This document shows positions 48,234 to 60,030 of a DNA stretch of 64,000 nucleotides, one piece after another. The stretch is from Rotaria macrura (Eukaryota > Rotifera > Eurotatoria > Philodinida > Philodinidae), in NCBI GenBank assembly GCA_900239685.1, contig OENT01000441.1, positions 52,678-116,677 of the forward strand, written 5' to 3'. Position 1 is the first letter of the stretch; each line of letters begins with the position of its first letter. The translations under genes and the position numbers were made by a program. Under the pieces are notes generated by a model that saw only the letters and a program-made list of their open reading frames with translations, did no database searches and was not told the DNA's origin.

Positions 48234-51076
48234 ACCAATTACATAAATGTAATTAATTAATTAATGTATGTATCTCTGCGTGCGTTCAAGACAAAGATTT
48301 CAGTTATTTTTATATTGATGCAAGAAGAACTTGTCGTATATATTAGTTTAAACATTTTCAAAAATGTATTTTTTTTCGCTTTGTCACACTAAATCAACGA
48401 GCAACAGTGATAATTGATATAGTCCTAAAGTCATGTTGTAGAAATTCTATGTTTATTTAAAATAGCATAACGTATTGCAGTTATTTTACATGCTTGGCAA
48501 CAAAATAAAGATTAGGCATGTGGGTGTGCTTTTGCAACGATTGCTATTATGTGTGTAGTGAAGAAAGAAATACAAGAAAAAGAAGCACGTTTGATTTTAC
48601 GTATGCTTTTTGCACTACCGAAAAACCAATCTTGAGAAAGTAGGTACTGCGCAAGAAGAAAAAAGTAACTAGAATAATATGAACGTAGTCATGTTCAGAT
48701 ACGATGCACAGTCAAGTTTATATCCAGTCAAAATTTATTGAAAATTTGATAGAACACTATTTGATTTGAAATATTCACAACGATTTATGTCAAATTCTGG
48801 AAATTCAGGAGGTGACTAATGCTGTCTTTATTTTGAAAAAATAAAAATGAAATCATTGAATAACTATGATAAGAAATAATAGTATGAATGACGCTTGTAG
48901 TCGACCTCCGCGTCATTTCATTTATGTAAGACCTACTGTTTATTGTAACCGCTTAACTAAATATTTATTATTCTATTATAGTTTTTTCATCAAAATCCTG
49001 ACAGTAAATGAATTTCTTACAAGTCAAATAATTTCAAAATGCGATCATGACTTTTCTTCCTACGTAGAACACGTAGCAGCTTGTTCCATTCAGTTAAAAT
49101 TCATCATTTGACATATTACATAAATTAAGTAACCCCTATCAATATCCATATTAATTAACAGTAGCATATCTAACGCATAGAATTCAAATCGAAAATGATC
49201 TTCACCAAAAATTATTCAACGTTGTTGAAACTATTAAGGTCAAAATTTCATTTTAGTTTGTTAGATTTATCAACTAAATACTAAGAATTAGACATGACCC
49301 TGAAGCTAAAATATTCGTACAAAACTTTAGTTTTTAATACAATAGTCTACTTTTGTTTTCCTAGCTTATTATGAAGACATTGTTTACAGTTTTTGCTGTT
49401 ATCGAATTTATCCACTGAATATTATTCAACAAAAACGTATATACCCAGACCTCGTTTTTAGGTTACAATTAAGTTTAAAAACGACTGGTTTTTATTTGGC
49501 TTAATCGAAAATATACCTCATTGGCTGTTGGTGTTTGAAAAACTCATCAGAGCCTTGATGCTTTGTCAAATAATCGTGCAACTACGATGTCAAAATCCTG
49601 AATCTAAATACATACACTTAAGAGGAATAAAAATTGTTATCAAGAATTATATATCCACCGTTGAGTGAATTTCCATACTGCTAATAGATCAATGTAACGG
49701 GGAGAGAAAAATCCAGGAAAAAAAACCTGTAAAATACGTGAAAGTAAGCAAGACTTTCAGTCAGAACTATAGGAAACACAATAGGGAACCATCCATTGTT
49801 CGAAACCTAATTGAATGCATTGAAGCATTTTTATTAGCGACAACTACATAGAATTATTTCAATGCCAAGTATTTCACTTCAATACTTTAATTGAAAGCAG
49901 TATAGCGTACAATCAGCTAAATACAGATTTTCTATCTTAACTTGGCAGGGAAGTTATTCCAGAAACCATTAAAAATTTTAGAAAAACTAAGAAGATTCTT
50001 TCTAATCTTAAGATTGAACAAGTCATTTGGATTAAACGAAAACTTCGACTTTGTACTTCATTTCATGGTCTCTCTGCCTACACTATCGAAATCTAGAAGT
50101 AATGAGAATATTCATGGGTTTTTATAATTAGATGGGAAAAGGTCTTTCCTAATAGAAAAGTTTTATTGATTCATTTGATCGATATACTTTGTCGAAAATG
50201 TTGCTTTGGAGATCCTATGGAGTTCAGAAAGTCAATTTGGGATTTAACTGCATATGGTACGATATGCCGAGAGAGTGTGGACTGTTCTATTCGATAAGAA
50301 GAAAGACTCCCAAGGTTATAATTTGATTGCAGAGAGAATTCAAAAATAGAAAAAGGAATCGAAATAAATGGCTGAAACTTTTGATTTCCACAATACCAAC
50401 CTAAGAAAAACAAATCACGAGAGGCTTAGTCTTAGTTTTCTTTAGGAATCATTTGTTAAATAAGTAGATGAACTCATGAATGTTGTCACTAAATCAACTG
50501 ACATTCACATGTTTCATTCATCGAAGAAATTATTGGTATGGGGACTTGAATTTAACGAAAAAGAAGTACATTCCAGTATGCCTCTCTCAATATACATTGC
50601 CTTTGCATGAGAGACAGACTAAATTCATGCATTCCCGACGCAAATTTCTATCAATCTCGCATGAAAAGTACGTAGATGTCATCCGAATATTAAAAACAAA
50701 TTTGTGGAAAGATCTTTCTACATTTTGCAAACTAGGATGAAAGACGACAGAAAAAGTAAAGCATTGATTTTCAGACTTTCAGTTGACAGATTGGTCAGCC
50801 AACTCGACTATAACATAGTAGATCATTACGTCAAATTACTATCGATATTGCTATATGCAATTCTATTTTGGTTTTTGGTGATAAACTGGATTTGAGTCGA
50901 AAATTCTATTTCTAGTATTTTTTATATATCACCACAAGTTACTATGAGCAATTCATATTATACATCTGATTCAATACAGTTCATAAAGACTAACCGGACA
51001 ATTTTCTAGATTGAACCGAGACATGGTGAACACTATCATAAATGTTGTGATTTGGACTCGAAAAAAACAGAATATG
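48234..51076. other. Intergenic, no firm gene
   Basis: About 2.8 kb. Several open frames of 60-86 codons occur between 49942 and 50895 on both strands, overlapping antisense and without recognisable motifs. The cluster is slightly less AT-rich than its surroundings and could be an old mobile-element remnant, but I cannot support that. Confidence 0.4.
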
Positions 51077-51410
51077 GGTGTGGACAGATGTGGGCAAGTC
51101 ACACGACTCTCAAGTCACAAGTCAAGACAAGTCAAATCACCTCAAGTCTCCATTATGATCGAATTACAGAAATATTTTTTACACATCAGACTCGACTTGA
51201 CTTGACAATCGAGTTAAACCAAGCCGGGTTTTTTAAAAACGTTACAAACACACAAGACTAGTTTTTAAAATTTTTCAGCAGTTAAGTTAAGCCTAATTTT
51301 TACTTGACTGGGCTCGCCAAGAAGTGACTGAATTTCACTTGAGTTGAGTTGAAGTGACTTGACTTGGACTTGGTCATTTTAGACTTGACTTGCCCAGCTC
51401 TGAGTGTGAA
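51077..51410. mobile_element. hAT-type MITE
   Basis: About 318 bp (51085-51402). The left end reads CAGATGTGGGCAAGTCA; the complement of the right end reads CAGAGCTGGGCAAGTCA, an inverted match at 15 of 17 positions. The flanking 8 bp are GGTGTGGA (left) and AGTGTGAA (right), 6 of 8 identical, consistent with an aged hAT duplication. The interior is full of CAAGT/ACTTG units in both orientations, typical of subterminal repeats. No coding capacity. Confidence 0.75.
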
Positions 51411-52389
51411 ACATGGCTTAATTAAAAATCCTCCAGGAAACCCATTCGGTTTCTAATTAGAAAACAAATTTATTTTTTCTGTAGAATGACTCCAAACAAA
51501 CCAATATAAACACTTCAAATCTCATCATCACACCAGGAAGCTACTGTGCATTCCAGCAAAGAAACTTTGCTCAACCTAAACATGTAGAAATCCCACAGTC
51601 AATGACATTGACCAAAACTGACATTTTTGTAAGGGGTGCGGAGACAGCGAGTGTGAGTGATTTGAAGAAAAATTTGAATTTCAGCATGTTTGCTACCGAA
51701 TTTTCAAATAGACCATGATCCATCTAATCAGAATAAATCAACAACCGAAAACTTGACTAGGTGCCATCGAAGTCACAAACTTCGGTCTGGTCGAACTTCA
51801 GGCTGAATTGTTAGTTCTAGTTAGCACTATCATCGATTGAGACTATCATGAGTCGTCTGCATTTTTAGTTGAATATCGTTGTGATGTCACAATGTTGCTT
51901 CACATCCATCAATATACATGCACACAAGTGCTAACATTAAAGTGGTCGATTGACCACAAGTGCGACAATTCGAACAGCCCTCGCTTATCTACAGATCAGA
52001 TGGTCAATCACTCTTTACATTTTTCGATCCAAATACACCGATGCGCACTCAAAGCATCCTAAACATGTGGATACCCGTGAATGAAAAACATTAAGCTCAA
52101 AGGTGTCAGCCCATTTCTTCCCTGCATAACCATGCTCCCTTCAATGAATTCATGTAACGCCATCGTTTCGGCTATCGTTCGATTAGAATTCTTGTTAGGA
52201 CAATGCATATTGGTGTGATGTCCGGTGAATTTCTCTTATTTTTTTATGTTTTTCTTTCGAAGAAACTTCTCACACGGTCGTTCACGACATCTTCAACAAC
52301 GGTAGAAGAATTGATTGAACAAACGATCCATTCTTTTTTGTTCTCTTCCTTCTTTATTCCTTGAGACACAACAGAGCATTGTGTGTGAC
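51411..52389. other. Intergenic, upstream of the membrane-protein gene
   Basis: About 1 kb with no supported gene. A short hairpin (TGGTC-GATT-GACCA) lies near 51943-51956. The downstream part must contain the 5' region of the next gene. Confidence 0.45.
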
Positions 52390-55198
52390 ATGGACAACTA
52401 CTCTTTCGGTCAACACACACTCACTACTTCCAATATGAAAACAGAATCAAAAAGAAGATGGTGGTGCGATTGGTATCTATCACCATCAAATGAAGAATAT
52501 TTTCGTGATGATGAGAAATTTTTCTTTCGATTCATAATATTAACTCCACTTGCTGCTATGTTACTTGACTGGCCATCGTGGAATAGACAATCATTGTGAG
52601 TATATTTCTTTTCTCGCTATTAAAATGACTCCGTTGAATCATCAATGTAGATGGTTTTTACAAAAAATATCTCTATCGTTATTCAAAAACTATCGAGAAA
52701 TTACACGTATGTTTTTCTTGTCCATGTGTCTGTAAGAGTTCTAAATTCGATGAAATATCGAAATGAGTGAATTATTTTCAGCAGAAGAATTGCTTAATTC
52801 AAATCTTACTATTCCATACGACGGACGGATGGAGCCTGATATGATAGGACTGTCCCATCCCATGCAGGGCTCTACTCTTCTGATATTGTACACGACGTGA
52901 ATAGGCTCAAAACCGCGGATTATACATGATCGATATGATCTAGTCTGTCGTCATTTTGATGTACTTTTCTCATTGATCAGGGAGGAACTTTCTCGCATGC
53001 AGTAAACAACAAATATTAATTTTCGTTTTGTCTTGAACAATAACATCAAAATTATTTGATCTGATGCTCGAATCGGTCTAAATGAAAGGCTCAGTGAATG
53101 GTTTTAAAACGAATGAGGGCTCAGAAATAAATTCTTATATTTAATCTAGATGTAAACAAAATAGTTTACTTAAAAACTTCTTAGCTCTCACTGAGTTGTT
53201 GGGATCGCTGGCAAGAAAAAGACTCATTTTTTAAAGGACATACTAGCCATAATATTACTTCCTGAATTCGAAATGATAAACCCTTGCTCTCCATAAATGA
53301 AATTGGACTTCCCCGATGATTTAGAGTTGAATTTGTTCGTGTATTAAACTCGTGCATCAGACCTCGAGTCGGGTACACTTAAAAATTCGAAAACTTTCGG
53401 TTTCATTTTTCTTGACTTCGTCTACCGTCATTTGTGTAGGTTTCATGACTGATATAGAATAAATCTGCAATGAATCCATGGGTTTAGTCTGTCTCTTAAT
53501 AATATAAAACGTTTCAAACAGTTTGAAACAATTGCATTCATTATTACTCTTCGATAAAAAAAGAGAAATCAATTAGAACAGAGACAGATCATGGCAATTG
53601 AATAACTCAAATCAAATTATGAATTTACCATAATATTGACAGTAATAGCACTAAGGAGTTATCCGACGATGATTCACTTGTTTTAATTAAACGTTTCAAA
53701 AAATTGTGACAATAATATCGAATACAATACTAGTGGAATTATTGCTTTTCCCATTACTTGATAACAATGCACTTGTTCTTCAACAGACATAAAACATAGT
53801 TTTCATTTGTAGGTACTAGTCTATCACGAGAAAGTGGACATTAACAATACTTTTACTTCTTGTTTTTCTCATCAAGCATTTGTATCCTCATTAAAAATTG
53901 GTCATCATCTGAGCTGTATTTTTCAAATCATCAGGCACTGATTATAATTTTATAGGACTGCATCAGGAAGGTTTTACCAAGTTATCATCGTATCGTAGGA
54001 GAGATGTAGTCATAATAACTGATATCACGCAATCGTATGGTTCCATGTTGGTTAAATATTCTATGAAAATGTTTTTGAAGATCTTTGCTTATATTCCGTG
54101 CAAGAACAGTAAATTCCAGCATAGTGGTAGAATTGATTACACCCTTGGAGTTTCACTTAGAAATATAAGTTGCACTTTGACGAAACACTCATCTTCTACT
54201 GAATTACCGCAGTTCAATGAAGTAGCGATGTGAGCGTTAAAAAAGTAGAGGATTTTCGGATCGGTTCGGGTTCGATTCAAGTTCGGAAAGTTGAATCTCC
54301 ACAGGATCGCAGTTGGTGGATTCATGCATAATTGTTCGTGCGAGTATTTTTGCAGTTTCAGATGGCAGGGATCAATGAGTGTTTGTTGCACTTCTATTTG
54401 TATAGTTTTTCTTGTATGCGTAGACGTTAGACAAAGGAAAGCATATTATGTCGAAGAAAACTTTTCAAGGAGGTCAAAAGACTCCTTATAACTGCACATA
54501 AATTGAAACTTGTTTCGATCTAAGTTATACATATAGGGAGAAGAATTAATACAGAGAAGGTCTACAGATAATTCAAAATAAAATCCAAGTCAAATATAAA
54601 TTCTTCTTCCAATAATGATATAACAGATAGCGGAAATTCTCTTTTCCTTATTTTCTAACGTTTACATATATGTTGCGTGTTAATCTATTTTAGAGCTTAT
54701 TGGTGGCTCAGTCCATTGGCTTCCTGCATACTTACGATTGTGTGTTCGTCTCTGTCATTATATAGACATAGAACCGATTTTGCAATTCATTCCTTTATTG
54801 TAATGTTATGTGTCGCCTCACCTGTTTGGTATACGACTTTGACCCTTTTTCAATTTGTAGCTGATATGGGCATTATTTCTAACGCAGACGAGACTCTTGA
54901 AGGTATAGATTATTTAGTCTACAACTGGTCTGGTTCCCTCTGCTGGTATCTGGCTCGTTATGGACCTTCTTTGGTATTAGCCATCTTTTCAATCATTACT
55001 CTTTCATTTCCAATTTCAAGTTTTTCGGATACAGCGCTTTCATTAAACGAGCAACCTACAAATTCTGTAATATTATATCGACGAAAACAACGAAAAAGAC
55101 GAGTACGAAAACAAAGACGACGATCACCTTATGTTTATCACTATGTTTTACGTCGAACAGTTCAGATGCTTCGTCGTAAAAGATCGTTTCGAGACTGA
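52390..55198 (+). CDS. Multi-pass membrane protein, unrecognised family
   Basis: Three exons: 52390-52595, 52651-52706, 54696-55198 (765 nt, 254 aa; phases 2 and 1 match). The cytosolic start is Ser/Thr-rich with SKRRWWCDWYLSPSNEEYF. Hydrophobic segments lie at about residues 50-65 (FIILTPLAAMLL), 95-111 (PLASCILTIVCSSLSLY), 118-145 (FAIHSFIVMLCVASPVWYTT, then LTLFQFV) and 178-197 (SLVLAIFSIITLSFPI). The C-terminal tail is strongly basic (RRKQRKRRVRKQRRRS). This would give four helices with a basic cytosolic tail. I do not recognise the family. Intron 2 is about 2 kb, against 55 bp for intron 1. The third-exon acceptor (TTTTAGAG) was chosen because the TTTTAG two bases earlier gives the wrong frame. 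The ATG at 52390 is preceded by open in-frame sequence, so the start could be slightly upstream. Confidence 0.6.
52707..54695 (+). other. Long intron of the multi-pass membrane-protein gene
   Basis: 1989 bp. A GGTTCGGGTTCGATTCAAGTTCGG patch near 54260, written here only as a location cue, stands out from the AT-rich background and may be the end of a small repeat element. Otherwise nothing is recognised. Confidence 0.4.
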
Positions 55199-58100
55199 AG
55201 ATTTCTCAAATATATATTGTCATGTTCATAATCATTTTGTACACAAAATATTTCGGGAGAGAAATCGTAAAATATTGGTGTCATAGGAATATTTGATGTA
55301 TTTAGTTTTTTGCTTTCGAAAATACATTTAACATTCGCACGCACGTTCGACAATGATGCAAAAATAAAAATAAATGCAAGCTAGGTCCAGAAGAGAAGAA
55401 TTGAATCTCAAGGAATAGAGAACACATTTGAAATCGAGCTTTCTGATACTCTGCCAAGCTTTGAAGATTTTCATACAATGCGTGCTAATATTTTGATTCT
55501 ATTGTTATGCGTACTCGATTCTTACGAACGAGAACGCAACTGCTGTTCTTAAGTGCTGTTTTTGGGAACTGAGATGAGAAAAAGGGTTTAATATTTTTGA
55601 AGATTGACACATAAGAACGGACTGTCTCGAAAATACAAACCTCAAATGATTTTCACTATTCATTTTGTTATGTATAATCGGATAGAGATTGAAAACTTGA
55701 TCGTTATGATTTTGATTTCAAGTCGATTGCCGGTAAAATGGAAAACACAAATTATGTCGAATGAGTGTAATACACGTACTTATTGTTACTTCGTATTTCG
55801 TTTTTCTACAGAAACTGACAAATTTTGATCACATTTATTTTACAAATATTTTTTTCTGAATGAGCGAAAATCTGAGTAGAAATATTATTCTTTACTATAT
55901 GGAAGGTAGCTCATGTAAAAGTATAATTTCTGGCATGTATGTGAATGTATGAAGTAGCTTCAAACTAGGCATTGAGAATGTGTGAGTGTTGATATGAAGT
56001 ACGGACGTGAGTTGGTGTGTGGCTGAAGGTGATACAATCTTACTTTGTTTGCTTACTGGTTTTAGGTCTTTCTCTATTCAAACCCACATCCACTTATAAT
56101 GATATTCGCTGTCGCAACCACACTTGGAATGTTGTATCTAACAGTAGAAAAAGACATCAGTACGTTTAGAGCAAGAGTTCATCAATTTTGAATATTCATC
56201 TTAAATAGAAAAGAATATGGAGAAGAACTAGTACAAAAGTGTCTAAAATATAAATATACCATCATCATCTTCAGCGTCATTGTCAACCTTATATCACCAA
56301 TTTATGAAATTTACTTGCATAGAAATGAAATTCCAAATCTCGGAAAATTTTTTCAATGGAAATCAGTTTAGCAATCTCAGAAGTTTTCATCCAGCTCAAT
56401 GTCTAGATGACAATTTTACTCGACATCATTGAATTCAATTCATATATGTTTGCAAATTTCGTCCAATTGAATATAAAACAATTCGGAGACATTCGAAAAA
56501 AATTTCAACTCAGTCTCAGTAATTTAATCGATTAGACGTCTTTGCGAACTCATTTCAACTAGATGAATGAACAGTATTGAGTCCAATGGAGTTTACCAGT
56601 TCTGGTCAATTGTGTTGTCCCACAATGAGGAACAGACGCGCGAAAAGCAAACAGAGTTCAATATTGATTCTCAGGTTAGTAGAATTATGTTATAAATTCT
56701 TTGGAAACTTTGACGTTCATTCGATACAACTGTTCTATCAAGTTACGTCTTGTAGATAAGATTGAAAATCGATGACTTTAGAAATTAGATCTGCTATGCT
56801 TGACATGAGCTTTCTTTTTATTGATAAGATTCTTTGAAATCTTTTTTTTGGTTTATAACTTTTGTGATTTATTACGATATAGATCCTTATTATCCGCTCA
56901 ATGAAGAACCAGCAGATGTGTTCAAAGCAAATAGAAACATCTTTTGATCACATGTTACATAAGCAATGGCAGATTGAACATTGAACCAAGTTCAAATTTG
57001 TTTGTCTACTCGTTCGATGATTTTATTCAAAATAATGGCATAACAATGAAACTAAGATAGTTATTTGTTGGATATATTTTTCTTATGTTTGCTTTTGATG
57101 GTTAAAGGAAAAAGGAATAAAATGGATGTCTAAATAAAGTTTGATTTGAATTTAAATTATGCAGGGAGTTAAATAATTACTTTTCTTCAAAAGTTTTGTT
57201 CGAATTAATTGAGAAGTGACAAAGTTCAATCACAAATCTTTGTCAATTCGAAGTCACTGTTAGTTGTTTCTATATGCGATTGCTACTTCTGCTGATACTG
57301 GTTGCATGCTTTTTGATTAGAATAAATGCTTTGCTTACCTTCTTCCTTTGCTCTTAGATAATGATTAATTTCTCGTTCGTTGACTAATTATCGAAGAAAA
57401 TCTCTCGTTGTCATAAGGTGATTTTCTGATGAGTTTCACTTGAATAGGTAGATCCTATTTAGGATATAGACATGCCATGGTGAATTAGAAAGCATAGTTA
57501 CATTCCTGAAGTTTATTCTAATTCTCCTTGGTTTTCTAAATTTTTTTCGTTAGTTAGGCGAAAACTTAGTTCAACATGAAATAACTGTTTGTTCATTAGT
57601 AAGACTTTATCATAATGATAGTGTAGATACTTATTTAGGAGCTTTCTTCTTGTAAGTATTTGATATTTATAAAAAATAGATGGCTCGAAACTATGTATAG
57701 TTTCTATTCTAAATTGTTGAAATGAGGGCTATTGGTGTGGAAAAAATGATACCTAGAAAAGCTCTCTGGACGATAAAATGCATTTTCTCAAATAACTTTC
57801 AGCAGACACTCAGACCAGCCGTTTTTGAACTATCTTAATTTAGCAGCTGAGTGACGTTGGATTGAACCATCTTTCGCTACTCTATATCAATCTTTATGTA
57901 AAACAACGAACACCATGAGATATAAAATCTTGGAAATCAGACGAAATCATGAAAAACGCTTGAAAAATTATGGTTACGGCTCAACTAACGCCAAGGATTG
58001 GTATACGATGTTTGCAGTTTTATATTCTGTTGATGATTGCTTTTAATAACTTCGAAAGCTCACACGAGATCTTATGAGCCGTTTGATCTTTTATCAATCT

Positions 58101-59404
58101 GATTCCAATGCTTGATGTAAGTTATACAGAAACTACTCGTTTTAGTGCTTTTGATCTGATTCTTGAAAGTTTGTACAAGTCACTCACTTAACATTGAATG
58201 ATCTAATGGTTTGAATGGTTACGTTGGTCATTGATATTATATCTTTACAAAATGATTGCGCTGGAAAACACATATGTGGTATGATTGATTTTACAATCTC
58301 TTTATCATGTGAACTAAAAATTTTTAACGTTTATTTTTTTTTCATTCATCTGTCTCTATTACAATGGCACGTTTTTCGCCGGTGACCTAGAAGATAAAAT
58401 ACAATAAATAATGATAAAGATTTTCACAATATTCTTATATCATAAGAACATTAAAAAAACAAGACGAGGAAGTATTTTTTACATAGTATATTTTCAATAT
58501 ATAGTAGAGTCACATATATCCGATTTATTTATATTCAAATAAAAGAACTTGGGTAAAACTTTAGTGCAATTTCATAAATGGTATCGGATGCTTCTTACTA
58601 TGTATAACAATATATTATTTTCTCGACACGTAGCCTCAAATAATTCTTTTTTGTTTCATAATTGCATGCTTATCAGATTAGTTAAACATTTTTTGTTGCA
58701 GCACAGACGCTGCTATTCTTTAGCTCGAATGGAATTTCCGAAAAATGGATATTCTGTCATTGATCTGAATCGATTGAAAACATCGATTTTTTTAATTCAA
58801 ATCCTTGAGCAATGGCGATGAGTTTTGGTATGAAAGACAGGTCTCAACTTGAACTACGAATGTAGAAAACATTTTGTAACCAAGAAAAAAATGATCGGCA
58901 CAACAAATTAAAGTCAAATGTATGATTATCTAGGAACTGTGAATACACGTAGAACAAGTTTCTTGAGTTTTTATTTTTATCAAGACGTTAGTTTATCACT
59001 TTCAATGTTGATCCTCAATCAACATCTGATGTAGAAATAATTTGGTCTTATATAAATTTCCGACTATAAATGCGCTGGAGAAAAGATAAATTCTTCGGTG
59101 CTAGATAGTTTTGGTTTTTGAGCAGTAGATAGTTCATTTTGATCGCATACTGGTGGGTAGAGGAGGGAAGCATCTCTGAGATATAAATGCGATAATCAAT
59201 ATCATAAAGCTAATGATTGTTTCGAAGAAATACTCCTAAGAATCAAAAACTTCGTTTTTTTATGGAAAATATGACATAATCTTATGCTTTTCAGTTAGGT
59301 ATCAAATTAGATTTTCAAGAAAGCAACCAAAACTTCCTGGATTATTTTTTTGGCTGCGTACCAAGAACATTTTGACGTTTTTCTCCAGTGTTTATTCGCG
59401 CATA
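55199..59404. other. Intergenic, no gene seen
   Basis: About 4.2 kb of AT-rich sequence. Open frames are at most about 90 codons, several with non-ATG starts, and none resembles a known protein. No repeats with clear termini were spotted. Confidence 0.5.
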
Positions 59405-60030
59405 TCATTTCAAGAAAGAAAGAAAATTATGCTTACAAACTCCCCAGAGAATAGTAACCTGCGTTTTTCTATCAACATCGATTACATAAACTGCCAGAAA
59501 AGCCAAGACTGGAAGTGCTGCTGAACACCATTCAGGTAAAAAATATCGACCATTTGCTTGATGGCAAATACAGTCACAGCACAAAAAGATGTCCATGGTG
59601 CAGGATAAACAAGCTGACCAACATTTGACAGGAACAAACCCATAAAACCAATTGCAATACTGCCAACTTGGGGGGCGAATACTTGTTAAAGGTCCACTGT
59701 AAAAATGGCGTTTATAATGAAACTTCCCAATTCAGTCTTGTTTGAGTAACGACCAAATATGTGAATCAAAGATTGGAAGCCAAAAGCGATGATTGGAAAG
59801 AGGCCAACACGTATATAAACTGCAGCCCAAGTTAATTTTTTAACTTCACGTTGGTACTTTCGACTTCTTCGAATCGCTGCTGCCAATTTTTCTTTTGGTG
59901 CTAGATTCGCATGCGTGATACTCCGCAGTTCCTCCTGCAGTTGATGGTTAGTTGATTTTAAATATTTTCTTTCTTTCTTTAGGTCTTCAACGATGTTTTG
60001 TTTGTTTTCAGATCTTCGATGACTGAACAT
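59405..60030 (-). pseudogene. Coiled-coil plus membrane-helix gene with apparent frameshift
   Basis: ATG at 60030 opens a frame with a strongly helical, charged N-terminus (residues 8-75; VEDLKKERKYLKSTNHQLQE, then KEKLAAAIRRSRKYQREVKK) followed by a membrane helix (VYIRVGLFPIIAFGFQSLIHIF). The frame closes at 59686. Downstream coding continues in other frames: GPLTSI, then, after a run of six C (minus strand, about 59673-59678), VGSIAIGFMGLFLSNVGQLV and FCAVTVFAIKQMVDIFYL, which look like two more membrane helices. No short intron with good ends reconciles the frames. Either the gene has decayed or the homopolymer is a sequencing error. The coiled coil before membrane helices recalls the Oxa1 superfamily (GET1, EMC3, TMCO1), but the resemblance is weak and a first membrane helix is missing. 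Confidence 0.4.

Noticed and set aside
49942-50895. Cluster of 60-86-codon frames on both strands, considered as a retroelement relic
   Set aside because: No reverse-transcriptase or endonuclease motif could be identified in any frame.
54137-54391. 84-codon minus-strand frame and a tRNA B-box-like GGTTCGATTC near 54266
   Set aside because: No A box, acceptor stem or cloverleaf could be drawn around the B-box-like string, and the ORF has no support; it is inside an intron.
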